From an uncultured Ardenticatenia bacterium (GTDB lineage Bacteria; Chloroflexota; Anaerolineae; 4572-78; NAK82): a stretch of DNA of 64,000 nucleotides. The position numbers and the translations under genes are program-made. Positions 1-7,834 of the stretch are shown here, piece after piece; position 1 is the first letter of the stretch, and each line of letters begins with the position of its first letter. The DNA is taken from positions 114,097 to 178,096 of the forward strand of contig CAKZLO010000010.1 in assembly GCA_937127125.1 (NCBI GenBank), read 5' to 3'. Under the pieces are notes generated by a model. The model saw only the letters and a program-made list of their open reading frames with translations, was not told the origin of the DNA and did not search any database.

Positions 1-794
1 TCGCTGTCTATTTACTCACTCCTAGTCTGGTGTTGGACAATATCGCTCATTCAACCTTGGAGGTCGGTGAGGTCTGGCAAATTGTCGCGTTGGCCTTCCT
101 CAATAGTCTCCTTATGGTGGTACTGGGTATAGGCATTTGTCGCCTGCTGAGCTTTGAACGCGACTTAGCGACCGGATTTATCCTCGCGGTTGCCCTTCTG
201 AACACGGGGAATTATGGTCTTCCGATCAGTGATTTCGCCTTTGGGAAGGAGGGCCTGCAACGGGCGGTGATTTTCTTCCTGGCGTCCTCGGTGTGGACGA
301 ATACGGTCGGCATCTACGTTGCCTCACGTGGCACTGGTACAGCACGCCAAGCAGTGCTTAATGTCCTGAAGGCCCCCCTGATCTATGCGATGGTGGCCGG
401 ATTCATTCTTAACATAACAAACACTGCACTACCTCTCCCTTTGGAACGCGCAGTCAGCCTTCTCAGTCAGGCAACAGTGCCCTTTATGTTGGTGGTATTG
501 GGATTGCAGCTATCCCGTACCTCACTCACCGGACGACTAGCACCCTTGGGGCTGGCAGTGTTTGTGATGCTCGTCATTGGTCCATTGCTCACCATCGGTC
601 TGGCAGCTCTGCTAGGTGTTTCTGGTTTGGCACGTCAGGTAAGTGTGTTGCAGGCTGCTATGCCCACTGGTGTGATGAGCAGTGTGTTGGCTACACTGTT
701 TGGTGGTGATGCCCGGTTTGTCGCTGCAACCATACTCCTGAGCACGCTCGCTAGCATGGCTACCCTCACTGTATTGCTGGCGTATCTGATGTGA
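1..794 (+). CDS. AEC family permease (auxin efflux carrier-like), 5' end missing
   Basis: Integral membrane transporter of the AEC (auxin efflux carrier, Mem_trans) family, which moves small organic acids or similar anions across the cytoplasmic membrane. The frame is open to the left edge (codons from base 3), so the GTG at 30 is probably not the start and about 50 N-terminal residues of a roughly 300-residue family member are missing. Visible are several hydrophobic helices, the conserved NTGNYGLP stretch in the first half and the PTGVMSSVLA stretch near the end, both typical of AEC carriers where the unwound helices cross. The stop is TGA at 792-794. The substrate cannot be told from sequence. 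Confidence 0.85.
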   Translation, partial: AVYLLTPSLVLDNIAHSTLEVGEVWQIVALAFLNSLLMVVLGIGICRLLSFERDLATGFILAVALLNTGNYGLPISDFAFGKEGLQRAVIFFLASSVWTNTVGIYVASRGTGTARQAVLNVLKAPLIYAMVAGFILNITNTALPLPLERAVSLLSQATVPFMLVVLGLQLSRTSLTGRLAPLGLAVFVMLVIGPLLTIGLAALLGVSGLARQVSVLQAAMPTGVMSSVLATLFGGDARFVAATILLSTLASMATLTVLLAYLM

Positions 795-874
795 GCCGAT
801 CAACATAAAGCAGGTTGTAACATTCTTATGGCTGTGCTACGATAGGGCGCGTGGGGATCGCTACGAGAAGAGAT

Positions 875-2788
875 ATGTTAAAGAATCTCAGGGTCTCGTC
901 CTGCACTGCTAGTCTTCCCTCGGTGGCTGCCGTCTTGCTTTTCTCTGTGTTCATATGGTTGCCATTGTTGTCACCCGCTTATTTTTTCAATGCGCACGAT
1001 GCACCTCACAGTGTCTTCTTCCTAGTCGAGTTTGACCAGACGCTGCGCGATGGTTACCTGTGGCCACGGTGGTCACCTGATTTCGCTTTCGGTTATGGTT
1101 ATCCTTTGTTTAATATCTATGCTCCATTGGCCTTTTATGCGGCGGAGTTGCTCCATCTGCTGGGGTTGAGTTTTGTTGAAGCTGTCAAAGGTGTATACGT
1201 GTTGGCCACTATTGCAGGGGGGCTGGCCATGTACGGTTTCCTGGCCCAGCTTGTAGGACCATCGGCCGGTATCTTGGGCGCAGTTGTTTATATGTGGGCT
1301 CCCTTTCATTTATTAGAGCTCTATGTTCGCAGTGCCTTCCCTGAGTATGTCGCCTTGGCGCTCCTCCCGATGACGATGTGGGCTTTCACAAACTTGGTTA
1401 TGCATCCTAACGCAAGGCGTGTGGCGTGGGCAGCGCTTGCCTATGGCTTGCTGGCATTGACACACCATGCTTCTTTGTTCACCTTCACCCCATTTCTGGC
1501 GTGCTATCTTCTGTTCCTTCTGGTGGTGAACCTTTGGACGAAGAGCAATGTAGGCGGCTGGTCGAGGGCTCAGCTTATAGATATCCTGGTAAGGCCAATG
1601 AGTAAGGTGCTGGCTGCCGCAGCCTTGGGCCTTGGGCTGGCTGCTATCTACCTGGTGCCCCTAGTAGCTGAATTGCGTTATGTGAAAGTCGAGCAGTGGA
1701 CGGCCTACAGCTATGACTACCGTCAACACTTCGTTTACCCTGCGCAGCTCTTGTCCCCGTTCTGGGGATACGGTTATTCCGGCCCTGGTTTGCAGGATGG
1801 AATGTCGTTTCAGCTGGGCGTCAGCGCAGCGAGCTTGGCTCTCTTAGGCGGATGGCTGACAATCGGCGATCTGGTGCGTAGAGGCTTGCGCCGAGTTTCT
1901 CCGGATGGGCCTGGACAAGAAAAGGTGTATGCCTACAGCTCGACGTGGCCTAAGATGATTTCGCTCTTTATGTTGGCATCCGCGTTGTCAGTCATATGGC
2001 TGATGTCCCCATCTGCAGAAGCACTCTGGAGGGCGCTCCCGATTGCCAGCTTGGTGCAATTTCCCTGGCGTCTGCTGGGGCTGTTAATCTTTATGCTATC
2101 GGTAGTAGCATCTACACTAGGGCATTCTTTCTTTGCCGGTCGCATTCAATGCAAGACTGCGGGGGGAAACCTAACAGCCGAGCAGTCACTACGGATGCAA
2201 TCAACAGTGCTTGTACCTATAGAGCTGCATATTCTGTGCTGGGTGATCGTGTTGACATCTTTTGCGTATGCTTTGCCTCAATACACGGAGGTGGAGAGTT
2301 GGCGCGAGACTCCTCAGGCAGTTGTTCGCTGGGATCGCTTTTCGCCTGCCGACCGTGTGGCAATGGTAGCAGTCACAGAGGAACAGCCCACGACCAGTCC
2401 GATGGAAGCCCAATACATGACGGGTGATCCTTTGCAAGTGGCGACTATTGTGCGGGGTGAGGGCACACTTGAGACGCTGCGCCACGGAGGAGCATCGGAC
2501 GAAGTGCGTCTGCACGCCCTTACTCCTGTTACTGTGCAGTTTTACACTTATGACTACCCGGGCTGGCAAGTAATCTTGAACGGGGTGCCCATTCCTCATC
2601 GCCACGAGGCGCCTTATGGGCTGATTACGGTGGACGTGCCTGCTGGCGAGCATCATCTGCTGTTACGTATGGGGAGCACTCCGCCACGCTTAGCTGGTGG
2701 ACTCACTAGCTTGGCCTCTGGTGCCACAATCCTGTTGTTTCTTATACGACACAGCTGGCCCCAACTATTTCGGCAACGCTATGAATGA
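875..2788 (+). CDS. large multi-pass membrane protein, PTPS-related / YfhO-like (probable GT-C fold)
   Basis: About 637 residues with roughly a dozen hydrophobic helices followed by a soluble C-terminal domain (last ~150 residues) and a final membrane helix. The N-terminal luminal stretch with FNAHDAPHSVFF and the WPRWSPDFAFGYGYPLF motif is characteristic of the Chloroflexota proteins labelled 6-pyruvoyl-tetrahydropterin synthase-related, which resemble YfhO and other GT-C glycosyltransferases; the acidic HD pair may be catalytic. Likely a lipid-linked sugar transferase for surface glycans; that role is inference. The frame opens at GTG 851, but ATG 875 has a purine-rich AGAAGAG just upstream and gives a better hydrophobic N-terminus, so I prefer it. 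Confidence 0.7.
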   Translation: MLKNLRVSSCTASLPSVAAVLLFSVFIWLPLLSPAYFFNAHDAPHSVFFLVEFDQTLRDGYLWPRWSPDFAFGYGYPLFNIYAPLAFYAAELLHLLGLSFVEAVKGVYVLATIAGGLAMYGFLAQLVGPSAGILGAVVYMWAPFHLLELYVRSAFPEYVALALLPMTMWAFTNLVMHPNARRVAWAALAYGLLALTHHASLFTFTPFLACYLLFLLVVNLWTKSNVGGWSRAQLIDILVRPMSKVLAAAALGLGLAAIYLVPLVAELRYVKVEQWTAYSYDYRQHFVYPAQLLSPFWGYGYSGPGLQDGMSFQLGVSAASLALLGGWLTIGDLVRRGLRRVSPDGPGQEKVYAYSSTWPKMISLFMLASALSVIWLMSPSAEALWRALPIASLVQFPWRLLGLLIFMLSVVASTLGHSFFAGRIQCKTAGGNLTAEQSLRMQSTVLVPIELHILCWVIVLTSFAYALPQYTEVESWRETPQAVVRWDRFSPADRVAMVAVTEEQPTTSPMEAQYMTGDPLQVATIVRGEGTLETLRHGGASDEVRLHALTPVTVQFYTYDYPGWQVILNGVPIPHRHEAPYGLITVDVPAGEHHLLLRMGSTPPRLAGGLTSLASGATILLFLIRHSWPQLFRQRYE

Positions 2789-2877
2789 GTAAGGTGACTG
2801 ATCAGGGCGAAGGCGCATTGCAGTGATACCCTTGATAAAATTACAAGAACAAGGCGTTCTTGCTCTTCGGGTTATGT

Positions 2878-2886
2878 TGGTATACT
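2878..2886 (+). promoter_or_regulatory. possible extended -10 promoter upstream of nitroreductase gene
   Basis: TGG-TATACT at 2878-2886 forms an extended -10 element about 100 bp before the nitroreductase start. No good -35 hexamer is seen at the right spacing, so this is tentative. Confidence 0.3.
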
Positions 2887-2988
2887 ATGCCTTTGCCTCT
2901 TATGGTATGATATTGATCAATTGATAGAGCTTATCCAAAGCAGAGTGTAATCCGAGAAACCCGCTATGACCCCCTGTTGGCTTAGGAG

Positions 2989-3795
2989 ATGCTCCCAAAG
3001 ATAAGTCCACTTGAGTTTGTGCGCGCCATCGTGCGTATCGTGACAGCGAAGCCTCACGTTCCTTCGACAGTGCAGGGCAATCCACTGCTCAAAACCATTC
3101 TCGGGCGTCGCAGTATAAGACACTTTAGTGAGCGTGAGATTCCTGATGATGTCTTTACTGCCATTCTCGAAGCTGGCCGGCTGGCACCGTCTACGGTCAA
3201 TCTGCAGACATGGGCGTTTGCTGTTTTTACCGCGCAGTCATGGCAGCAATTTTTCGGGCGCCCTATCCCGTTCAATGGTCAGCGTGCTGTGATCGTACTT
3301 GGCGACGCACATTGGAACAAGGCAATCGCCGACATGTTCTCTGATAGTCCCTTGGTGACCTACACGGTGGCGGTGATCAACGCTTCTCTGGCGGCAATGA
3401 CCATGAATCTGGCCGCTGAATCACTGGGGGTTTCTTCTGTTATGCTGTCGGAGACAGGGCGTACTGGCTTCTTGGATGCCGGTTACTTGAAACAGAAACT
3501 GGCATTGCCAGATGGGGTTTTTCCTTTGATGACCATTGTCTTCGGTTATGCCAAAGGTCCATATCCCCCCATGCCGCCGAAGCTACCGCTTGATCAGATT
3601 TGCTTCACCGGTCAATATCGTGGGGTCAGTCCAGCAATAGCTGAGGATTGGCTAAAGCAGATGATCGCCGGCTATAAAGCGGCGTATCCACTTTCCTCAT
3701 TTGAACGACAGCTCCACATCTATCGTGCCAAGATCGGACAGGCGGAGCAAGACCTCTCCAGAATGGTGTTCCGCCGCGACAGGCGATTAGATTAA
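2989..3795 (+). CDS. nitroreductase family protein
   Basis: FMN-dependent oxidoreductase of the nitroreductase superfamily, about 268 residues. The family signature RRSIRHFSEREIP (residues ~40-52) is the FMN phosphate-binding start, followed by LEAGRLAPSTVNLQTW, the classic APSxxNxQxW segment. The middle holds the substrate-side helices and LAAESLGVSSVML, typical of the fold; the last ~60 residues are an extra helical tail. ATG 2989 has AGGAG directly abutting it, too close for ideal initiation, so a downstream GTG (3019) is possible. Its 3' end overlaps the convergent aminotransferase gene by 9 bp. Physiological substrate unknown. Confidence 0.85.
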   Translation: MLPKISPLEFVRAIVRIVTAKPHVPSTVQGNPLLKTILGRRSIRHFSEREIPDDVFTAILEAGRLAPSTVNLQTWAFAVFTAQSWQQFFGRPIPFNGQRAVIVLGDAHWNKAIADMFSDSPLVTYTVAVINASLAAMTMNLAAESLGVSSVMLSETGRTGFLDAGYLKQKLALPDGVFPLMTIVFGYAKGPYPPMPPKLPLDQICFTGQYRGVSPAIAEDWLKQMIAGYKAAYPLSSFERQLHIYRAKIGQAEQDLSRMVFRRDRRLD

Positions 3796-5184
3796 CTCTT
3801 CCTCGGCCTTGGTAAGTGCATAGTCTAGGATTTGCAATCCTTCCATCATCTCGGCACGCGAGATGATCAGCGGAGGAGCTATGCGGATCGTACTTGTGCC
3901 ACATCCTAGCACCAAGAGACCGTGCTCAAATGCGAGGTGAACCGCCCGGTCGCGAAGTTCCTTAGCGGGCTCACGAGTTGCTTTGTCCTTGACCAGCTCA
4001 AGTCCAATCATCAAGCCCTTGCCGCGCACATCACCAATGCTGGGGTGACGAGCGGCCATTTCTTTAAGCACCTCAAGCGCATAGTCTCCCTGTATCCGGG
4101 CGTTCTCCAGACCTTCGTCTTCGATGACCTCAATAGTGGCGAGTGCTGCAGCACATGCCAACGGATTGCCCCCGTATGTGTTACCATGGCTTCCCGGCGG
4201 CCAGTTCATCAATCTGCGACGGGCAATCGCAGCACCCAAAGGCATACCACTCGCAATTCCTTTAGCTGTGCAGACAATGTCGGGTTCTACATCCCAATGC
4301 TCAATTGCCCACCATTCCCCAGTACGCCCCATCCCGGATTGTACCTCATCCACGATCAACAGGATGTCATAGCGATCACATAGCGCACGGAGATGATGGA
4401 AGAAGCTGTTCGCTGGAACAATGTATCCCCCTTCACCTAAGATCGGCTCGACCAACACAGCGGCTACCTCTTGGGGAGGCACCAATTGCCGAAAGATGAC
4501 CTGCTCGATGTAATTCACAACCGTCTCGCCGTAGTCTTCGTCTTCTGGATGCATAGCTAACACAGGACGATAGGGGTCGGGAAAGGGAACGTGCACCACA
4601 TCTGGCATGGTACCAAAAAACCTGTACCGATGGGCCACCTTGCTACCATTGAAGGCTAACGACCCCATCGTCCGCCCGTGGAAAGCGCCGAGGAAGCCGA
4701 TGAAACGATGGCGGCCAGTATGATAGCGTGCCAGTTTGATGGCTGCTTCGATTGCTTCGGTACCTGAGTTGGTCATAAATGACATAGCTTCTTCCTCGAA
4801 GGGTGCCAGCTCGTCGAGCTTTTCGGCCAGCTGCACCCACAGCTCGTGGTAGTAATCCGAAGAGATGTGGATGAATCGTTCGAGCTGTTGTTTGATTGCT
4901 TGTACTACCTTGGGATGGCAGTGCCCGGTGGAATTGACCGCGACACCTGCTGCAAAGTCCAGGAATCGGTTGCCATCCACATCAAACACTTCGCAGCCGC
5001 GGCCGTATGCCATTACAAACCCATAGTCACGTGGATAGGATGGTGAAATCACTTGCGCATCGCGACTGATAAGCGCGCGGGCCTTAGGACCAGGCACGTT
5101 CAGTCGGACCAAATCTTGCATTTGCCTGGGCACAGCGAACTGCTCATCTGAATGGGTGGATACGTTTCTCACCTGTGTTGTCAT
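3787..5184 (-). CDS. class III PLP-dependent aminotransferase (4-aminobutyrate/acetylornithine type)
   Basis: About 465 residues, class III aminotransferase. It shows TNSGTEA (138-144, PLP phosphate binding), VDEVQSGMGRTG with Asp279 contacting the pyridine nitrogen, and CTAKGIASGMPLGA with Lys308 as the Schiff-base lysine; GNTYGGNPLACAAA follows. The overall pattern, including the PRDYGFVMAYGRGCEVFDVDGNRFLDFAAGV-type front (seen in pieces), resembles 4-aminobutyrate aminotransferases and the archaeal broad-range amino acid racemases of the same family, so the exact substrate is open. It lies 69 bp behind the IclR gene on the same strand, so the two are probably one transcript and the regulator likely controls it. 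Confidence 0.88.
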   Translation of the reverse strand: MTTQVRNVSTHSDEQFAVPRQMQDLVRLNVPGPKARALISRDAQVISPSYPRDYGFVMAYGRGCEVFDVDGNRFLDFAAGVAVNSTGHCHPKVVQAIKQQLERFIHISSDYYHELWVQLAEKLDELAPFEEEAMSFMTNSGTEAIEAAIKLARYHTGRHRFIGFLGAFHGRTMGSLAFNGSKVAHRYRFFGTMPDVVHVPFPDPYRPVLAMHPEDEDYGETVVNYIEQVIFRQLVPPQEVAAVLVEPILGEGGYIVPANSFFHHLRALCDRYDILLIVDEVQSGMGRTGEWWAIEHWDVEPDIVCTAKGIASGMPLGAAIARRRLMNWPPGSHGNTYGGNPLACAAALATIEVIEDEGLENARIQGDYALEVLKEMAARHPSIGDVRGKGLMIGLELVKDKATREPAKELRDRAVHLAFEHGLLVLGCGTSTIRIAPPLIISRAEMMEGLQILDYALTKAEEELI

Positions 5185-5253
5185 AGTTGTGCAATTCCTT
5201 CCCGGTATCCCAGCGGTAGTGTGCTCTGCTACTAAGCGTGTTATGCCAACATA

Positions 5254-6030
5254 TCAATGTTCTCTAAAACCAAGACGTCCCGAAATGAGCCGACCAGCCT
5301 GTCGTACAAGGTCAATGAACTCTGGCATACGTCCCGCATTCAGCCGTGTGATCGGGCCGCCAATGGAAACCGCGGCCACCACATTGCCATCGTGGTTGTG
5401 TATTGGTGCGCTGACTGCTACATAGCCATCTTCAAGTTCCTCGATCGCTGTGGCATAGCCTTGCGTCCTGATCAAGGCCATTTGCCGTTCTAGCTCCTCC
5501 AAGTCGGTAATGGTCTTATCGGTCAGGCGTTGCAGCGGTGGACGTAGACGTGCGACACGCTCCTGTGTCGGCAGGAATGCCAGGAGCAGCTTCCCAGTAG
5601 AAGTCGCATGGGCTGGATGCCGCGTGCCAATAGTCTGCCATGGTGCCAGCAAGTGACTGGCAGGGATTTCTTCTAGGATGAGCACTTGATCGTCCACCAG
5701 AACTTCCAACGTTGCAGCTTCACCTGCTGTGCATGCCAACCACTCCAGCTCACTATAGCCCGCAGAACGCAAGTCGTTGGAACGCAGCGCTCGTCCTCCC
5801 AAGGCAATGGCTTCAGGACCCAGTCGGTAGGCCCCAGTGCGCGAATCGCGCATCAGCAGGCCTTCGTCTTCCATGGCGCTTAACAGCCGGTAGGCGGTGG
5901 CCTTATTCATCTCCGCTGCACGAGCTAGATCTTTTAGCCGCCACTCAGGATGCGCATCAGTGAACATCTTGAGCAAGCGAATAGCCCGTAATACAGATTG
6001 GGTGCCAGCGAGCGCGCGCGATCGTGTCAT
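5254..6030 (-). CDS. IclR family transcriptional regulator
   Basis: Two-domain regulator: a winged helix-turn-helix (GTQSVLRAIRLLKMF, then LKDLARAAEMNKATAYRLLSAMEDEGLL) followed by the IclR effector-binding domain, with TSTGKLLLAF and YVAVSAPIHNHDGNVVAAVSIGGP as family landmarks. The frame could start at 6063, but a minus-strand promoter has its -10 box at 6062-6067, over that start codon, so the ATG at 6030 (giving about 258 residues starting MTRSRALAG) is more likely. Direct repeats at 6027-6056 sit at the transcript start and could be its autoregulatory site. It probably controls the aminotransferase downstream and perhaps the divergent SDR gene. Confidence 0.88.
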   Translation of the reverse strand: MTRSRALAGTQSVLRAIRLLKMFTDAHPEWRLKDLARAAEMNKATAYRLLSAMEDEGLLMRDSRTGAYRLGPEAIALGGRALRSNDLRSAGYSELEWLACTAGEAATLEVLVDDQVLILEEIPASHLLAPWQTIGTRHPAHATSTGKLLLAFLPTQERVARLRPPLQRLTDKTITDLEELERQMALIRTQGYATAIEELEDGYVAVSAPIHNHDGNVVAAVSIGGPITRLNAGRMPEFIDLVRQAGRLISGRLGFREH

Positions 6031-6056
6031 ATATTGTAACACCATCTCATATATTG
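6027..6056. repeat. 10-bp direct repeat TCATATATTG, two copies 20 bp apart
   Basis: TCATATATTG occurs at 6027-6036 and again at 6047-6056, exactly two helical turns apart, at the predicted transcript start of the IclR gene. The spacing suits a dimer-of-dimers operator; the function is inferred. Confidence 0.5.
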
Positions 6057-6061
6057 AATCC

Positions 6062-6089
6062 ATTTTACTCAGCTCTAAGTCCTTGTCAA
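6062..6089 (-). promoter_or_regulatory. promoter of the IclR-aminotransferase operon
   Basis: Read on the minus strand: TTGACA (6084-6089), 16-bp spacer, TAAAAT (6062-6067). Perfect -35 and 5/6 -10. It argues against the longer translation start at 6063. Confidence 0.55.
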
Positions 6090-6240
6090 GCGCGCACTCT
6101 TGCTTGCTGCGGCAATCTCTGCCAAGAAGGTGTTCGAAAACTCTCGAGTTGGTGTATCAGCTGCTCTGTCCTCCTGTGCAGATCTAATCGAGCATTAAGA
6201 AGGGAGATCCCTCAGTGTTGGTGTACTCTGATCTTGAAGC

Positions 6241-6269
6241 TTGCCACCTAGGTAGGGGTTGCATAGAAT
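6241..6269 (+). promoter_or_regulatory. promoter of the SDR-roadblock operon
   Basis: TTGCCA (6241-6246), 17-bp spacer, TAGAAT (6264-6269): 5/6 matches in both hexamers. The -10 lies inside the first copy of the 39-bp direct repeat. The implied leader before the SDR start is about 265 nt. Confidence 0.5.
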
Positions 6270-6295
6270 TAAAAACTATATGCCGATTGGTTTGA
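6257..6295. repeat. 39-bp direct repeat, copy 1
   Basis: First of two 39-bp copies that match at 36 of 39 positions (the other is 6332-6370; 75-bp period). It covers the -10 box and transcript start of the SDR promoter and contains a small inverted repeat ATAG-N9-CTAT, as expected of a repressor operator. Confidence 0.75.
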
Positions 6296-6331
6296 TATTA
6301 CGCCAGTTATGTATCCAAATGCGGGCGTGGT

Positions 6332-6370
6332 GGTTGTATAGAATTAAAAACTAGATGCCGATTGATTTGA
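6332..6370. repeat. 39-bp direct repeat, copy 2
   Basis: Second copy, 36/39 identical to 6257-6295, differing at three single bases. It lies about 60 bp downstream of the predicted transcript start. The remainder of the 6064-6540 intergenic region shows no other clear structure. Confidence 0.75.
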
Positions 6371-6540
6371 ATACCTGAGTTCACCAGAGGGGCGATGCGA
6401 TGTGGTGTTTGCAGCGCTAGAGCTAGTCAGCTCTGGAGATATGCTGTTCCTTCTGGAGAGAGTGGGGGATCCCTGCTAGGAGAACATGGTTTGCCCTTTC
6501 TTCAGTTGACGAATTACTTTTTTCTTGAGGAGTGAAGGGT

Positions 6541-7350
6541 ATGCACATTTCGCTGGAGAATCGAGTGGCTGTGGTGACTGGGGGTGGCCAGGGACTTGGT
6601 CAAGCCATCTGCCAACGTCTGGCACAGGAGGGATGCGATGTAGTGGTTGCCGACATAAATGCAGAGACTGCTTCTCGTACTGCCTCTGAGCTTAATGCGT
6701 ACTATAAGCAAGCGGGACAAACTAACCGGCGTGCCATCGCGATGCGCGTGGATGTGACAAACGAAGATGAAGTTGCAGCTTTGGTGGATCGGACAGTGCA
6801 AGAGTTCGGCCGGCTGGACATCTTCGTTGCCAACGCGGGTATCTTGATCTCTGGGGAGATTGATCAGTTCCCGGCTGAGAAGTGGGAAGCCGTCATCCGG
6901 GTGAACCTCATTGGTTACTTTCTGTGTGCCAAGCATGCTTGCCGGGTTATGAAGCAACAACGAAGTGGCACCATTATTCAGATCAACTCGAAATCGGGTA
7001 AGAAGGGTAGCTATAAGAATTCTGCGTACTCCGCCTCCAAGTTCGGTGGCATTGGCTTGACACAAAGTCTGGCGCTGGAAATGGCTGAATATGGTGTGCG
7101 GGTGAACGCAATTTGCCCCGGGAATCTCTTGGACTCTCCGTTGTGGGTAAGCTCTTTGTACAGTCAATACGCCAAAAAGTGGGGCATTAGTGAGGAAGAG
7201 GTGCGTCGCAAGTATCTCGAGCAGGTGCCCCTTGGACGCGGCTGCACTTATGACGATGTGTGCAATATTCTGGTTTATCTGGCGTCTGACGAAGCGAGCT
7301 ATATGACGGGGCAGGCAATTAATGTAGCCGGTGGGCAGGAGATGCACTGA
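6541..7350 (+). CDS. SDR oxidoreductase, sorbitol-6-phosphate 2-dehydrogenase-like
   Basis: Short-chain dehydrogenase of about 269 residues. It has the TGGGQGLG cofactor loop at residues 13-20, NAG in the second strand, and the catalytic YxxxK as Tyr163/Lys167 within NSAYSASK. INSKSGKKGSYKNSAYSASKF (seen in parts), GNLLDSPLW and INVAGGQ match the SrlD group of sorbitol-6-phosphate dehydrogenases more closely than generic SDRs; the exact polyol is not provable here. ATG 6541 has AGGAG at 6528-6532 with 8-nt spacing, so it is preferred over the in-frame GTG 6532. Only 2 bp separate it from the roadblock gene. No sugar phosphotransferase genes are nearby. Confidence 0.85.
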   Translation: MHISLENRVAVVTGGGQGLGQAICQRLAQEGCDVVVADINAETASRTASELNAYYKQAGQTNRRAIAMRVDVTNEDEVAALVDRTVQEFGRLDIFVANAGILISGEIDQFPAEKWEAVIRVNLIGYFLCAKHACRVMKQQRSGTIIQINSKSGKKGSYKNSAYSASKFGGIGLTQSLALEMAEYGVRVNAICPGNLLDSPLWVSSLYSQYAKKWGISEEEVRRKYLEQVPLGRGCTYDDVCNILVYLASDEASYMTGQAINVAGGQEMH

Positions 7351-7352
7351 GT

Positions 7353-7763
7353 ATGCTTCTGGAATATCGCGTTGACCAGCTGCAACGTGTGCTGGCTAAC
7401 CTGTGCAAGAGCTTAGAAGGAGCACGCGCAGCAGTGGTGGTCAGCGTTGAGGGTCTGGTGGTGGCTTCGTACCCGCCCGGGGACGGGTCGTTCCTGGGCG
7501 AGGGAATGACCGATAGCTCCCAGGTGGCGGCAATGGCCTCTATCATGCTGTCGCTGGCAGAGCGGACGTTGGTGCGACTTGGTCTTAGTGACGATGGAAT
7601 CGAACGACTCCTGATCGAGGGCTGTCGGGGCAGTGTCATCGTGCTACCAGTTGACCATGAAGTGGCTATTGCTGTAGTATTGGAAAAGGAAGCCAAACCG
7701 GGTGTGGCATTCCACATTATCCCGCGCGCTGTGCAGCAGGTGCAACAGATTCTGAAGCGATAG
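7353..7763 (+). CDS. roadblock/LC7 domain protein
   Basis: A 136-residue single-domain roadblock/LC7 (MglB-like) protein. The pattern is an N-terminal helix, ARAAVVVSVEGLVVASYPPG as the first beta-hairpin, a central helix with MLSLAERTLVRLG, then strands GSVIVLPVDHEVAIAVVLE. Such proteins dimerise and commonly act as GTPase regulators for Ras-like small GTPases (MglA), but no GTPase gene is in this window. It begins 2 bp after the SDR stop codon, so it is translationally coupled to a metabolic enzyme, an odd pairing. Convergent with the mevalonate kinase gene. Confidence 0.85.
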   Translation: MLLEYRVDQLQRVLANLCKSLEGARAAVVVSVEGLVVASYPPGDGSFLGEGMTDSSQVAAMASIMLSLAERTLVRLGLSDDGIERLLIEGCRGSVIVLPVDHEVAIAVVLEKEAKPGVAFHIIPRAVQQVQQILKR

Positions 7764-7834
7764 CTGCTTATCGTCAGAATCGTGCTCTTTTCTCACTCGG
7801 GCGGAGGATCCTTCTGAAAAGACAAAAGATCGCT

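Noticed and set aside
6514-7347. 277-codon minus-strand frame
   Set aside because: Antisense of the SDR gene, whose family motifs are complete.
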